Positions 1-8,201 of a stretch of DNA of 16,711 bases are shown here, piece after piece. The notes beneath the pieces are model-generated. The model did not search any database. It was not told the DNA's origin and saw only the letters and a program-made list of their open reading frames with translations. Where the stretch lies: contig CALTNV010000155.1 in the NCBI GenBank assembly GCA_943845485.1, positions 1-16,711 of the forward strand, given 5' to 3'. Each line of letters opens with the position of its first letter. Position 1 is the first letter of the stretch. The position numbers and the translations under genes are program-made. The stretch is from an uncultured Flavobacteriales bacterium (GTDB lineage Bacteria > Bacteroidota > Bacteroidia > Flavobacteriales > CALTNV01).

Positions 1-83
1 AAAACTGTTCTAACAGTAGAACAGTTTTTTGATACATTTTGAACAACACCTACAATACCTTTATCAGAAACTACTCTCATATT
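1..83. repeat. Inverted copy of mreC 231-313 at the window edge (foldback join)
   Basis: The first 83 bases are the reverse complement of positions 231-313, matching at 81 of 83 positions. The differences are at 22 (partner 292) and 77 (partner 237). Homology stops at about 84, after which the forward strand reads as normal mreC. The arms are separated by 147 bases (84-230). A coding sequence with an inverted piece of itself directly upstream, at a window edge and missing the expected N-terminus, is most simply an amplification or assembly chimera. A real inversion duplication is possible but less likely. The first 15 residues of the open frame that begins with TTG at 39 therefore come from antisense DNA and are not MreC. 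Confidence 0.93.
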
Positions 84-677
84 AAATTATCGGAAGAGTT
101 TTCAATTTTTAATGATACCATTTACAAACAACAATATCATTATTTACCTGCTAAAGTTATTAATGTAACTACCAATAAAAGAGTCAATTTTGTAACCATT
201 AATGTAGGTAAAAAAGATGGTGTTGAATTAAATATGGGAGTAGTTTCTGATAAAGGTATTGTAGGTGTTGTTCAAAATGTATCAAAAAACTTTTCTACTG
301 TTAGAACAGTTTTAGATAAAAGCAACTATTCCTTTTCTCCTTATGTAACTTTACAAAAAAGTAAATATAATGGCCCTATATCTTGGAAAGGTGTAGAAGA
401 TGTTTATCATGTAAAGGTTGAAGATATTGCACAGCATGTTCATGTAAGTATTGGGGAAAATGTTTTTTCCAGAAGTGAAACAGGGTTATTTCCTAAGGGA
501 GTTCTTGTAGGTAAGGTAGATTCATTATATGATGAACCGGGTAATAATTTTCATGAAATCTATGTGAAGCTAGCAACTGATTTTAAATCACTTTCTTACG
601 TTTATGTGATTAAAAATGTACTTAAAGCTGAGCAGAAAAAAATAGAAGATGAATTTATAAAATCTACAAAAAAATGA
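84..677 (+). CDS. mreC: Rod shape-determining protein MreC, 5' end missing
   Basis: MreC is a periplasmic scaffold, anchored by one N-terminal helix, that couples MreB/MreD to PBP2-RodA during side-wall synthesis. The frame gives about 197 native residues: the end of the coiled-coil linker, then the paired beta-barrel core starting near YLPAKVINVTTNK, with the family-typical stretch INVGKKDGVELNMGVV and a closing segment LATDFKSLSYVYVIKN. The membrane helix and most of the coiled coil are absent because the sequence upstream of 84 is an inverted copy of mreC itself. The frame is open back to 33, where a TGA at 30-32 closes it. The TTG at 39 is an artefactual start. The stop overlaps mreD by four bases (ATGA), indicating translational coupling. 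mreB is expected just upstream of the true gene but lies outside the window. Confidence 0.93.
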   Translation, partial: KLSEEFSIFNDTIYKQQYHYLPAKVINVTTNKRVNFVTINVGKKDGVELNMGVVSDKGIVGVVQNVSKNFSTVRTVLDKSNYSFSPYVTLQKSKYNGPISWKGVEDVYHVKVEDIAQHVHVSIGENVFSRSETGLFPKGVLVGKVDSLYDEPGNNFHEIYVKLATDFKSLSYVYVIKNVLKAEQKKIEDEFIKSTKK

Positions 678-1192
678 TTTCTACTTATCCTATTCTAATA
701 ATTCGTTTTATTGTACTGGTTTTAATTCAAATATTATTTGCTAATAATATTTTATTAAATTACGGCGAATATATAAACATATATGTTTACCAGTTATTTA
801 TTATGCTATTGCCCGTGTCAATAAGTTGGTGGGCTTTGTTATTGGTTAGTTTTACTTTGGGTATCTCTGTTGATATGTTTACAAATACCCTTGGTTTACA
901 TGCATCTGCTTGTTTGTTAATTGCTTTTTTAAGGCCAAAAATATTAGATGGATTATCTCCTAGAGATGGTTATGATTTTAACACAGAGCTCAACTCAAAA
1001 GATTTAGGGGTTAAGTGGTTTTTAAATTATGCTTTTATAATGACTTTAATTCATAATTTCTGGTTGTTTTATCTAGAGGCATTTCAATTAGTAGATATTT
1101 TACGTATTTTTGGTAAAGTACTTTTTAGTTCAATAATCTCTGTTTTAGTATTATATATATTTCAATACATTACTATAAATCCTAAAAAATAA
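674..1192 (+). CDS. mreD: Rod shape-determining protein MreD
   Basis: This is a small, very hydrophobic inner-membrane protein of 172 residues with about five to six predicted membrane segments. MreD bridges MreC and the PBP2/RodA pair in the elongasome. Recognition rests on its position between mreC and mrdA and on the Bacteroidota-type core around residues 63-90 (GISVDMFTNTLGLHASA followed by FLRPKIL), plus a later HNFWLFYLE segment near residues 121-130. MreD proteins are poorly conserved, so the context matters. The ATG overlaps the mreC stop, and the TAA directly abuts the mrdA ATG with no gap, which fits one polycistronic message. Confidence 0.92.
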   Translation: MISTYPILIIRFIVLVLIQILFANNILLNYGEYINIYVYQLFIMLLPVSISWWALLLVSFTLGISVDMFTNTLGLHASACLLIAFLRPKILDGLSPRDGYDFNTELNSKDLGVKWFLNYAFIMTLIHNFWLFYLEAFQLVDILRIFGKVLFSSIISVLVLYIFQYITINPKK

Positions 1193-3280
1193 ATGAATAA
1201 CTTATCCAATAGAAAATTTGTTATCATATTGATTTTTCTTTTCATTGGTATTGTTTATATTTTAAGGTTGTTTTATATTCAGGTTTTAGATGATAAATGG
1301 ACTTTAGAGTCAGCATCTATTGTTCAAAAACAAGTTACTATTAAACCCTCTAGAGGTTTAGTTTTTGATAGAAATGGTAATTCTTTAGTTGAAAATAAAT
1401 CTGTTTATAATTTAATGGTTATCCCTGGAGCTGTTAAGGATTTAGATACTTTAAAATTCTGTTCTGTATTAAATATTTCTAAAGATGAGTTTAATCATAA
1501 AATGAATAAAGCTTGGGGAGCTGATGAACGATGGAGAGTAACTACCATTAGATCTAAGCAGTACAATAAAAATAAAAATTATTTAGATACACTTTCTGGA
1601 TTTTATTTTGGAACTAGTAGAAGAAAAATTAATAGCATTGACGTTACTGTAGTAGCCTCTAAAACAACTATTTTTGATACATTAAGAGTTGCAAATATAT
1701 TTGAAGTTTCTAAAAAGTTTTTAATAAAAGAGCTTGCTAGATCACATAAGATGCCGATCAGGAGATATACTTCTCAAATTTTTGAAAAACAAATTCCTTC
1801 AGATCAGTTTGAAAAAATTAATGATAATCTTTATTTATTCCCCGGCTTTTTTAAGAAAACTGAAACTATTAGATATTATCCTGATTCAGTAGCCGCACAT
1901 ATTGTTGGGTATGTTAGGGAAATTGACCAAAAAAAACTTGATGAGGATAAGTATTATCATTTAGGAGATTATGTTGGAATTACCGGTTTAGAATCTTTTT
2001 ATGAAATTGATTTGAGAGGTAAAAGAGGTAAGTATTATTATTTACAAGATGTTTTTCAGAATAAAAAGACAACTTTAAATGACGGAGAAAAAGATATTTA
2101 TGCTCAAGAAGGAGAAAGGCTATATACTTCAATAGATATTTCGTTACAAAAATATGGTGAAAAGCTAATGCAAAATAAAACAGGAGCTATTGTTGCTATT
2201 GATCCCTCTACAGGTGAAATTTTAGCAATGATTTCGGCACCTACTTATGATCCTAATCTACTTGTGGGTAGAGGATTTAGAAAAAATTATGCAGATTTAG
2301 TTTTAAATGATTCTTTACGTCCTTTAAATAACAGAGCTTTAAGGGCTGATTACAGGCCTGGTTCAATTTTTAAACTTGTACAGTCTTTAATTGGTTTACA
2401 AGAAGAAGTTATTACACCGTATACAGGATTCACTTGTAATAAATACCCTATTGGCTGTCATGATCATGAGTACCCTAGCAATATTAAAAAAGCGATTAAG
2501 CATAGTTGTAATCCATATTTTTATAATGTTTATAAACGTATTATTCTTCAGGATAGAACTAAATCAATTTTTATTGATTCAAGATCAGGCTTAACTAAAT
2601 GGCATAATTATGTTAGTCACTTTGGTTTTGGAACTAAGTTAGATACAGATATACCAGGAGTAAGAATAGGAAGGGTTCCCGACACTACTTTTTATGATAA
2701 AGTTTATGGGATGAATAGATGGGCATTTTCTAATTTTAGATCTAATTCTATTGGGGAAGGTGAATTAGCAGTATCTCCATTACAAATAGCAAATCTAGGG
2801 GCTATTATCGCTAATAAAGGTTTTTTTTATGAACCCCATTTTGTGACAAAAAAAGAAATTAATGGAGAGTGGGAAAATATATTTTTTCAAAAGCAAAATG
2901 TTGGTATAGATAGTTCATATTTTCCTTTTATTGTTGAAGGAATGAAAGAGGTAGTATTGTCTGGAGGTACAGCAAGAAGAGCTGCTATACCAAAAATTGA
3001 AGTAGCAGGAAAAACAGGAACTATTCAAAATGGTAGTTTTAGAGATCATTCTGCTTTTGTAGCTTTTGCTCCAGCAGATAATCCAAAAATTGCAATTTCA
3101 GTATATGTCGAATACGCAGGTTTTGGTGGTACTTATGCAGCTCCTATTGCAAGTTTAATGATGGAAAAATATTTAACAGATACAATCACAAATAAATATA
3201 AAGAAAATAGAATATTGGATGCAGTGATTGAAAAAGGTAAACCCATTAGATCATTAAAAACAGGTAATTCTTTAGAGTAA
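1193..3280 (+). CDS. mrdA: Penicillin-binding protein 2, elongation transpeptidase
   Basis: Class B PBP (695 residues) that cross-links the glycan strands made by RodA in the side wall. It has one N-terminal membrane helix (about residues 8-30) and then the dimerisation/pedestal region with the RGLVFDRNG motif at 54-62. The transpeptidase domain carries the three expected active-site motifs: SIFK with nucleophile S391 and K394, SCN at 438-440, and KTG at 607-609. At 695 residues it seems longer than I expect for Bacteroidota PBP2 (about 600-650). The extra part lies at about 106-183 and weakly resembles residues 73-105, as if part of the pedestal had been duplicated. The start abuts the mreD stop. 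The TAA shares its last base with the rodA ATG (TAATG). Confidence 0.96.
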   Translation: MNNLSNRKFVIILIFLFIGIVYILRLFYIQVLDDKWTLESASIVQKQVTIKPSRGLVFDRNGNSLVENKSVYNLMVIPGAVKDLDTLKFCSVLNISKDEFNHKMNKAWGADERWRVTTIRSKQYNKNKNYLDTLSGFYFGTSRRKINSIDVTVVASKTTIFDTLRVANIFEVSKKFLIKELARSHKMPIRRYTSQIFEKQIPSDQFEKINDNLYLFPGFFKKTETIRYYPDSVAAHIVGYVREIDQKKLDEDKYYHLGDYVGITGLESFYEIDLRGKRGKYYYLQDVFQNKKTTLNDGEKDIYAQEGERLYTSIDISLQKYGEKLMQNKTGAIVAIDPSTGEILAMISAPTYDPNLLVGRGFRKNYADLVLNDSLRPLNNRALRADYRPGSIFKLVQSLIGLQEEVITPYTGFTCNKYPIGCHDHEYPSNIKKAIKHSCNPYFYNVYKRIILQDRTKSIFIDSRSGLTKWHNYVSHFGFGTKLDTDIPGVRIGRVPDTTFYDKVYGMNRWAFSNFRSNSIGEGELAVSPLQIANLGAIIANKGFFYEPHFVTKKEINGEWENIFFQKQNVGIDSSYFPFIVEGMKEVVLSGGTARRAAIPKIEVAGKTGTIQNGSFRDHSAFVAFAPADNPKIAISVYVEYAGFGGTYAAPIASLMMEKYLTDTITNKYKENRILDAVIEKGKPIRSLKTGNSLE

Positions 3281-4608
3281 TGAAAAGAAATGATATTTTA
3301 AGAAATACTGATTATGGTGTAATCATAATTTATTTATTGCTTGTGATAATGGGATTGACTAATATTTACTCCTCTACTTTTGATGAACATTTTCCAAGTT
3401 TATTTTCTTTTAATAAAGAATACGGGAAACAACTTATTTGGATTCTTATTTCCTTAACTGTTGGATTTACAATCATAAATATTGAGGGAAGGTTTATTTC
3501 AAGGGCCACACCATTTTTTTACGGGTTTGTGATTCTCCTTTTAGTTAGTGTTTTATTCACTACACCTATTAATGGTGCTAGATCTTGGTTTAGTATTTTT
3601 GGATTTAGTTTTCAGCCTTCTGAATTTGCAAAGTTAGGTACATCATTAATGTTAGCTAAATATCTTAATCAAACAAATGTTAAAATTAGGGATTTAAGAA
3701 CAAGGGTGCAGGTTGGTTTAATTATTGGTATACCTTCGGTTTTAATTTTATTACAACCAGATGCTGGAACACTTTTAGTATTCTTTTCATTTTTCTTGGT
3801 CCTTTACCGCGAAGGTTTAAGTGGCAATGTTCTGTTAATTGGCCTATTAACAATTATTTTAATGGTTCTTTCTATATTTTTACAAGAAGCTGATTTCCAG
3901 TTAGACAGTTTAGATATGGTCATTTCTGGACAAATGATATTAACTATTTTTGTCTTGCTAGTTGGTGTTAGTATTTTCTTTTTAATTAGATATTTTGTTT
4001 ATAAAAGAGATCAAAAGAAGTCACTTACTTATTTAGTTGTGGTGTTACTTGGGGCGGTGATTTTAATAAATGGTACAGGATATATTTTTAATAATGTTTT
4101 TAAACAACGACATAGAGATAGAATAAATCTTCTCTTAGGTTTAATGGAAGATAAGAAAGATGCTGGTTATAACATTTATAGAGCAATGGCTGCTGTTGGA
4201 TCAGGTGGGTTTTCAGGTAGGGGATATAGAAAAGGTGTTTTGGCAAATGAGAAGTTTAAACATGTACCCGAACAAGGAACAGATTTTATTTTCTGTTCAA
4301 TTGGAGAAGAATGGGGGTTTGTTGGTAGTAGTGTTCTAATCATTATGTTTATGATTTTTTTAATAAAAATTGTATCTATAGCAGAACGACAAAGAAATAC
4401 TTTTAGTAGGGTATATGCTTATTGTGTAGCAGGTATATTTTTCTTCCATTTAACTATAAATGTTGGGATGATTATTGGTTTAGCTCCTGTTATTGGCATA
4501 CCATTGCCCTTTTTTAGTTATGGAGGTTCTTCGCTATTAAATTTTTCTGTATTGTTTTTTATTCTTGTAAGGCTTGATGCTGAAAGAATGGATTCTCTTC
4601 AACTATAA
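3280..4608 (+). CDS. rodA: RodA, SEDS-family peptidoglycan glycosyltransferase
   Basis: RodA polymerises lipid II into glycan strands during elongation, in complex with PBP2. The protein has 442 residues and about ten membrane helices. Family signatures are present: QPSEFAK (P113 to K118), PEQGTDFIF at 330-338, whose D335 sits at the place of the essential SEDS aspartate, and the C-terminal IPLPFFSYGGSS at 407-418. There is a longer, partly charged stretch between helices around residues 200-250. The ATG overlaps the mrdA stop by one base, so translation is probably coupled. It is the last gene of the mre cluster, with 87 bases before the next start. Confidence 0.96.
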   Translation: MKRNDILRNTDYGVIIIYLLLVIMGLTNIYSSTFDEHFPSLFSFNKEYGKQLIWILISLTVGFTIINIEGRFISRATPFFYGFVILLLVSVLFTTPINGARSWFSIFGFSFQPSEFAKLGTSLMLAKYLNQTNVKIRDLRTRVQVGLIIGIPSVLILLQPDAGTLLVFFSFFLVLYREGLSGNVLLIGLLTIILMVLSIFLQEADFQLDSLDMVISGQMILTIFVLLVGVSIFFLIRYFVYKRDQKKSLTYLVVVLLGAVILINGTGYIFNNVFKQRHRDRINLLLGLMEDKKDAGYNIYRAMAAVGSGGFSGRGYRKGVLANEKFKHVPEQGTDFIFCSIGEEWGFVGSSVLIIMFMIFLIKIVSIAERQRNTFSRVYAYCVAGIFFFHLTINVGMIIGLAPVIGIPLPFFSYGGSSLLNFSVLFFILVRLDAERMDSLQL

Positions 4609-4650
4609 GTTTATTAATCAGGTATTTAAGTTTTTTTACCCTTTTTAATA

Positions 4651-4690
4651 TCTATTTATTTTTTTAAGTTTCAAGTACTTAATAAATAGA
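4651..4690 (+). repeat. 10-bp perfect inverted repeat just before the MltF-like start
   Basis: The arms TCTATTTATT (4651-4660) and AATAAATAGA (4681-4690) pair perfectly around a 20-base loop, ending five bases before the ATG at 4696. The loop holds a smaller AAGT/ACTT pair. The stem is all A/T except one G/C pair, so it is weak. It may be a leader hairpin that covers the ribosome landing site, or chance in AT-rich DNA. The 87-base gap shows no clear TAnnTTTG promoter. Confidence 0.35.
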
Positions 4691-4695
4691 ATATT

Positions 4696-6210
4696 ATGAG
4701 GTGTTTAATATTTATTTCTTTTTTGTTAATCATATCATGTGCTCCAAAAGAAGTTGATACGAAGAAAAAGTTAGTCTCTAGTTGCTATAATACTGTTTCT
4801 TTTGATTGGGTAAATAGTTTTATGAAAGATAGCTCTTCTTTCAATTATAACTTTTCAGATGATTATACAATCCCTCAATTACTTTATAGAGATTTTTTTG
4901 ATATAATAAATAGCGGTGAATTAAGAGTTGTGTTACAAAATAATCCTACTAGCTATTATATTTATAGAGGTTACCCTTATGGTTTTGAATATGAAATAAG
5001 TAAGAAAATAGCTGATTATTTTGAGCTTGATTTAATTATTATTTTAGTTCAAAATAAAGCTGAAGCTATTCAATTAATTAACTACGGTTATGCTGATTTA
5101 ATTGCTTTTGACTTAACATTAACTAAACAAGAACTTAAAGAAGAATTAAAGTATTCAATTCCCTTATACACAGTTCATCAAGTTTTAGTTCAAAGAAAAC
5201 CTGATAATTGGTTTAGTTTATCATCTTATGAATTAAATAACAAGCTAATAAAATCTGTTGTTGATTTGAAGGATAAAACAATTCATATAGAAAATAAACC
5301 ATCTTATTTTAATAGATTAAATAACTTGTCAGAGGAAATAGGAGGTGAAATATTAGTGAAAAAAAATAATGTTCTTTCTGAAATTCTTATTCAAAACGTA
5401 ATTGATCAGAAAATAGAATTTACAGTAGCTAATGATAATATAGCAAATTTGTATGCTAGGAATCATTCTATTCTGGATGTGAGTACGGCAGTAAGTTTTG
5501 ATCAGAATATAGTTTGGGCAACAAATAAAGAGAGTTTAAATTGGCTTTTAGAATTAAATGTTTGTTTAAATAAATTAAAATCTTCTGCTTACATAGCTAT
5601 TTTATACAATAAATATTTTAAAAATAAAAGATTTATAAAATACGAACTGAATTATTTTAATGATTCTATTTTAAAAAATAAAATATCTAAATATGATATT
5701 TTAATTAAATCCCAAGCAAAAAAAATTGATTGGGATTGGAGACTTCTTGCTGCATTAGTTTATACAGAGTCTGGTTTTAATAATAATAGTGAGTCTTGGG
5801 TAGGTGCAAAAGGTTTGATGCAATTAATGCCAGAAACGGCCATTTGGATGGGGGTTCATGATTCTTTTAATCCTAGTCAAAATATTTGTGGAGGAGTAAA
5901 TTATTTAGCTTTCCTTTCTAGATTCTGGAATAAAAGACTACCTGATTCTATCAATCATCAGCCCTTTATAATCGCTTCATATAATGTTGGTCAAGGACAT
6001 GTTGAAGATGCTTTAAGGTTAGCTAAATATTATAATGAAAAAGATGTTTCTTGGAATACAGTGAGAAATTACCTGATGAAAAAAAGCTATTCAAAATATT
6101 ATAAAAATCCCGTTGTTAAATATGGTTATTGTAGAGGTAAGGAACCAATTAGTTATGTTGCTAAAGTTGATTACATTTATCAGAGGTATCAAGATTTAGT
6201 TCCCCAATAG
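4696..6210 (+). CDS. mltF: MltF-like membrane-bound lytic murein transglycosylase (lipoprotein)
   Basis: This cleaves the MurNAc-GlcNAc bond of peptidoglycan to give 1,6-anhydro ends. The 504 residues begin with a lipoprotein signal peptide whose lipobox IISC puts the lipidated cysteine at C15. A family-3 solute-binding-protein-like domain follows (about residues 70-310, starting near SGELRVVLQN), then a goose-lysozyme-like SLT domain (about 335-490). In the SLT domain the catalytic glutamate is E358 in TESGFN, followed by GAKGLMQLMPETA (370-382) and ASYNVGQGH (427-435). This lipoprotein-SBP-SLT order is that of MltF, in which the SBP domain regulates activity by sensing muropeptides. It lies directly after rodA on the same strand, so a hydrolase partners the synthesis cluster. 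Only two bases separate its stop from that of the convergent sdaA. Confidence 0.9.
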   Translation: MRCLIFISFLLIISCAPKEVDTKKKLVSSCYNTVSFDWVNSFMKDSSSFNYNFSDDYTIPQLLYRDFFDIINSGELRVVLQNNPTSYYIYRGYPYGFEYEISKKIADYFELDLIIILVQNKAEAIQLINYGYADLIAFDLTLTKQELKEELKYSIPLYTVHQVLVQRKPDNWFSLSSYELNNKLIKSVVDLKDKTIHIENKPSYFNRLNNLSEEIGGEILVKKNNVLSEILIQNVIDQKIEFTVANDNIANLYARNHSILDVSTAVSFDQNIVWATNKESLNWLLELNVCLNKLKSSAYIAILYNKYFKNKRFIKYELNYFNDSILKNKISKYDILIKSQAKKIDWDWRLLAALVYTESGFNNNSESWVGAKGLMQLMPETAIWMGVHDSFNPSQNICGGVNYLAFLSRFWNKRLPDSINHQPFIIASYNVGQGHVEDALRLAKYYNEKDVSWNTVRNYLMKKSYSKYYKNPVVKYGYCRGKEPISYVAKVDYIYQRYQDLVPQ

Positions 6211-6212
6211 AA

Positions 6213-7643
6213 TTAGCATTCAGGAACATTTACTGTTACTTTTGTAGCCAAACCACCAGTAGAAGTTTCTTTATATTTATGATTCATATCTTTAGCTGTT
6301 TCAAGCATTGTTTCTACTACCTGGTCAAGTGAAACCTTAGCCGATTCAGGGTCGCTCTCTAACGCTAAATTACATGCCATTATAGCTTTTATAGCCCCCA
6401 TACTATTTCTTTCAATACAAGGTATTTGAACTAATCCACCAATAGGGTCGCAAGTTAGTCCTAAATGGTGTTCCATAGCTATTTCTGAAGCCATAAGTGC
6501 CTGCTTATGATTACCTCCTAAACACTCTGTAAGAGCAGCAGCAGCCATAGCTGATGAAACTCCTATTTCAGCTTGACATCCTCCGAGTGCAGCACTTATT
6601 GTTGCTCCTTTTTTGAAAATACTACCTATTTCTCCAGCTACTAATAAAAAATCTACAATTTCCTTTGTTTCATTTTTAGTATTTGAAAAGCATAAGTGAT
6701 ACATTAAAACAGCTGGTATTACTCCAGAAGCTCCATTTGTTGGTGCAGTTACTATTCTTCCAAAATCTGCATTTTGTTCATTTACAGCTAAAGAAAAGCA
6801 AGAAATCCATTTCATTGTATCAGAAAAGGAAATTTCTTGATTTTGTAAACATTGAAACCATTCTTCTTTATTTGAATATTTCCAGTTTTTATTTTTTAAG
6901 TTATCATAAAATCCTGCTGCTCTTCGTTTTACATTTAAGCCACCGGGTAAAATTCCTTTTGAATGACAGCCAATGTATATGGATTCAAGCATGGTACTCC
7001 ATATGCTTAACAGTTTTTCTTTAATTTGAACTTCTTTATGCCAACTTAGTTCATTTTTTAAAACAATATTTGAAATAGAACAGTTATTTTGAACGCAATA
7101 TTTATTAAGATCTTCAGCTTTATGAATAGGGAATTCTAAGTCTTTTTTTTCCGTTTTAGGAAGTTTGGTGTCATTTTCTGTTATAAAGCCACCTCCAATA
7201 GAAAAGTATGTTTTTTCTAAAATTGTTTTATTGCTCTCATTGTAAGCTATTAAGGTCATTCCATTTGGATGCTCATCTAAAAATATACTTGAGTGATAGA
7301 TAATATCATCTGAGATGTTAAAAGTGATTATGTTTGTTTGATTTAAACTTAGGACATTATCTTTTTTTATTACTTGAGGAATCTTTTTAACATCTTCTAT
7401 ATTAATAGTTGTAGGGTCAAAGCCACAAAGACCTAATAAAATGGCAATGTCTGTACCATGTCCTTTGCCAGTTAAAGCTAGAGATCCGTATAATTGAATT
7501 TTTACTCGGTTAATTTCATTTAATTTTTGTTGTGAATTTAGATTACTTAAAAACCTTTGAGCAGCTTTCCAAGGGCCTAGTGTGTGAGAACTAGAAGGTC
7601 CTACACCAATTTTCAACATATCAAAAACGCTAACAGATTCCAT
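6213..7643 (-). CDS. sdaA: L-serine ammonia-lyase (iron-sulfur serine dehydratase), single chain
   Basis: Converts L-serine to pyruvate and ammonia using a [4Fe-4S] cluster instead of PLP. The chain has 476 residues. The N-terminal part carries the substrate-site signature GPSSSHTLGP (15-24), and the C-terminal alpha-chain part has TAPTNGASGVIPAVL. The expected cluster cysteines are C356 (GGCQAEIG), C398 (TCDPIGG) and C409 (IPCIERN), with the 42 and 11 residue spacings usual in the fused bacterial form. The chain ends in cysteine, C476. In the characterised Legionella enzyme a C-terminal cysteine caps the cluster until serine displaces it, so the same tail-in-mouth control is plausible here. 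It starts 42 bases after the DUF4421-like gene on the same strand and may share its transcript. I see no terminator between sdaA and the convergent transglycosylase gene. Confidence 0.96.
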   Translation of the reverse strand: MESVSVFDMLKIGVGPSSSHTLGPWKAAQRFLSNLNSQQKLNEINRVKIQLYGSLALTGKGHGTDIAILLGLCGFDPTTINIEDVKKIPQVIKKDNVLSLNQTNIITFNISDDIIYHSSIFLDEHPNGMTLIAYNESNKTILEKTYFSIGGGFITENDTKLPKTEKKDLEFPIHKAEDLNKYCVQNNCSISNIVLKNELSWHKEVQIKEKLLSIWSTMLESIYIGCHSKGILPGGLNVKRRAAGFYDNLKNKNWKYSNKEEWFQCLQNQEISFSDTMKWISCFSLAVNEQNADFGRIVTAPTNGASGVIPAVLMYHLCFSNTKNETKEIVDFLLVAGEIGSIFKKGATISAALGGCQAEIGVSSAMAAAALTECLGGNHKQALMASEIAMEHHLGLTCDPIGGLVQIPCIERNSMGAIKAIMACNLALESDPESAKVSLDQVVETMLETAKDMNHKYKETSTGGLATKVTVNVPEC

Positions 7644-7684
7644 TTAATTTTTTTCTAAATATAAAAATACTATTTAGTATACTA

Positions 7685-8149
7685 TTAAAATCTATGTCCT
7701 ATTTTTAGAATAAGTTGTGAGTAGAAGTTTTGTAATAGGTTTTCTTTTGTATTATAAAATTGACGATCATATCTAGCTTCTGCAATAATGAAAGTTTTTA
7801 ATGTATTGTAACCAAAATTTAATTTAACATCTGTTATGAAATCAAAATTATTGTTTTTATAATAGGTTTTATCATCTTTTTTATACTTCTCTTGACCGTA
7901 TATGATTCCTCCCCCAGCAATTATATGAACAAAAAAATCTTTGTAAACATACACATAGCATATTCCTCCCATTAAACCAAGACCAATTTCATTTATTCTT
8001 GTAGCCTTAATAATATTATTTAGGCTATTTTGTGATAATTGAGGCATAATTGACGAATCTCCTATGATTGAAAAATCTGTAAATTTAACTCCTACGTATG
8101 GACTAAAAGTTGACTTGTAATATTTGCCAGAAAAACCTTTAGCACTCAT
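7685..8149 (-). CDS. DUF4421-like protein, C-terminal part
   Basis: The 154 residues from the first ATG complete the barrel seen in the preceding frame. The frame is open back to the A10 run at 8218, with 23 more native residues before this methionine, so the ATG is internal and not a true start. There is no signal peptide. Several amphipathic stretches (GLGLMGGICYVYVYKDFFVHI, DVKLNFGYNTLKTFIIAEARY) and the terminal phenylalanine suggest outer-membrane strands. If translated alone it could not be exported. Confidence 0.7.
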   Translation of the reverse strand: MSAKGFSGKYYKSTFSPYVGVKFTDFSIIGDSSIMPQLSQNSLNNIIKATRINEIGLGLMGGICYVYVYKDFFVHIIAGGGIIYGQEKYKKDDKTYYKNNNFDFITDVKLNFGYNTLKTFIIAEARYDRQFYNTKENLLQNFYSQLILKIGHRF

Positions 8150-8201
8150 GTAGTTATAATCATTATTAAATTTAAATCTAATGTTAGCTATTGTACTAAT
8201 T

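Noticed and set aside
1..28. Perfect hairpin at the edge as a terminator or telomere-like end
   Set aside because: It is part of the inverted mreC segment and arises from a native quasi-palindrome. It has no gene to terminate.
39..83. TTG start and first 15 residues of an apparently complete mreC frame
   Set aside because: This stretch is the inverted copy of 231-275. The residues come from antisense DNA, and MreC would lack its membrane helix.
6683..7024. Forward frame of 113 codons inside sdaA
   Set aside because: It lies antisense to well-conserved serine dehydratase sequence, with low-complexity leucine-rich content and no family resemblance.
7663..7685. Short palindromes and 8-base direct repeats (AATAGTAT) before sdaA as an operator
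   Set aside because: The region is almost pure A/T in a 41-base gap, so such repeats are expected by chance. No promoter of the expected form accompanies them.
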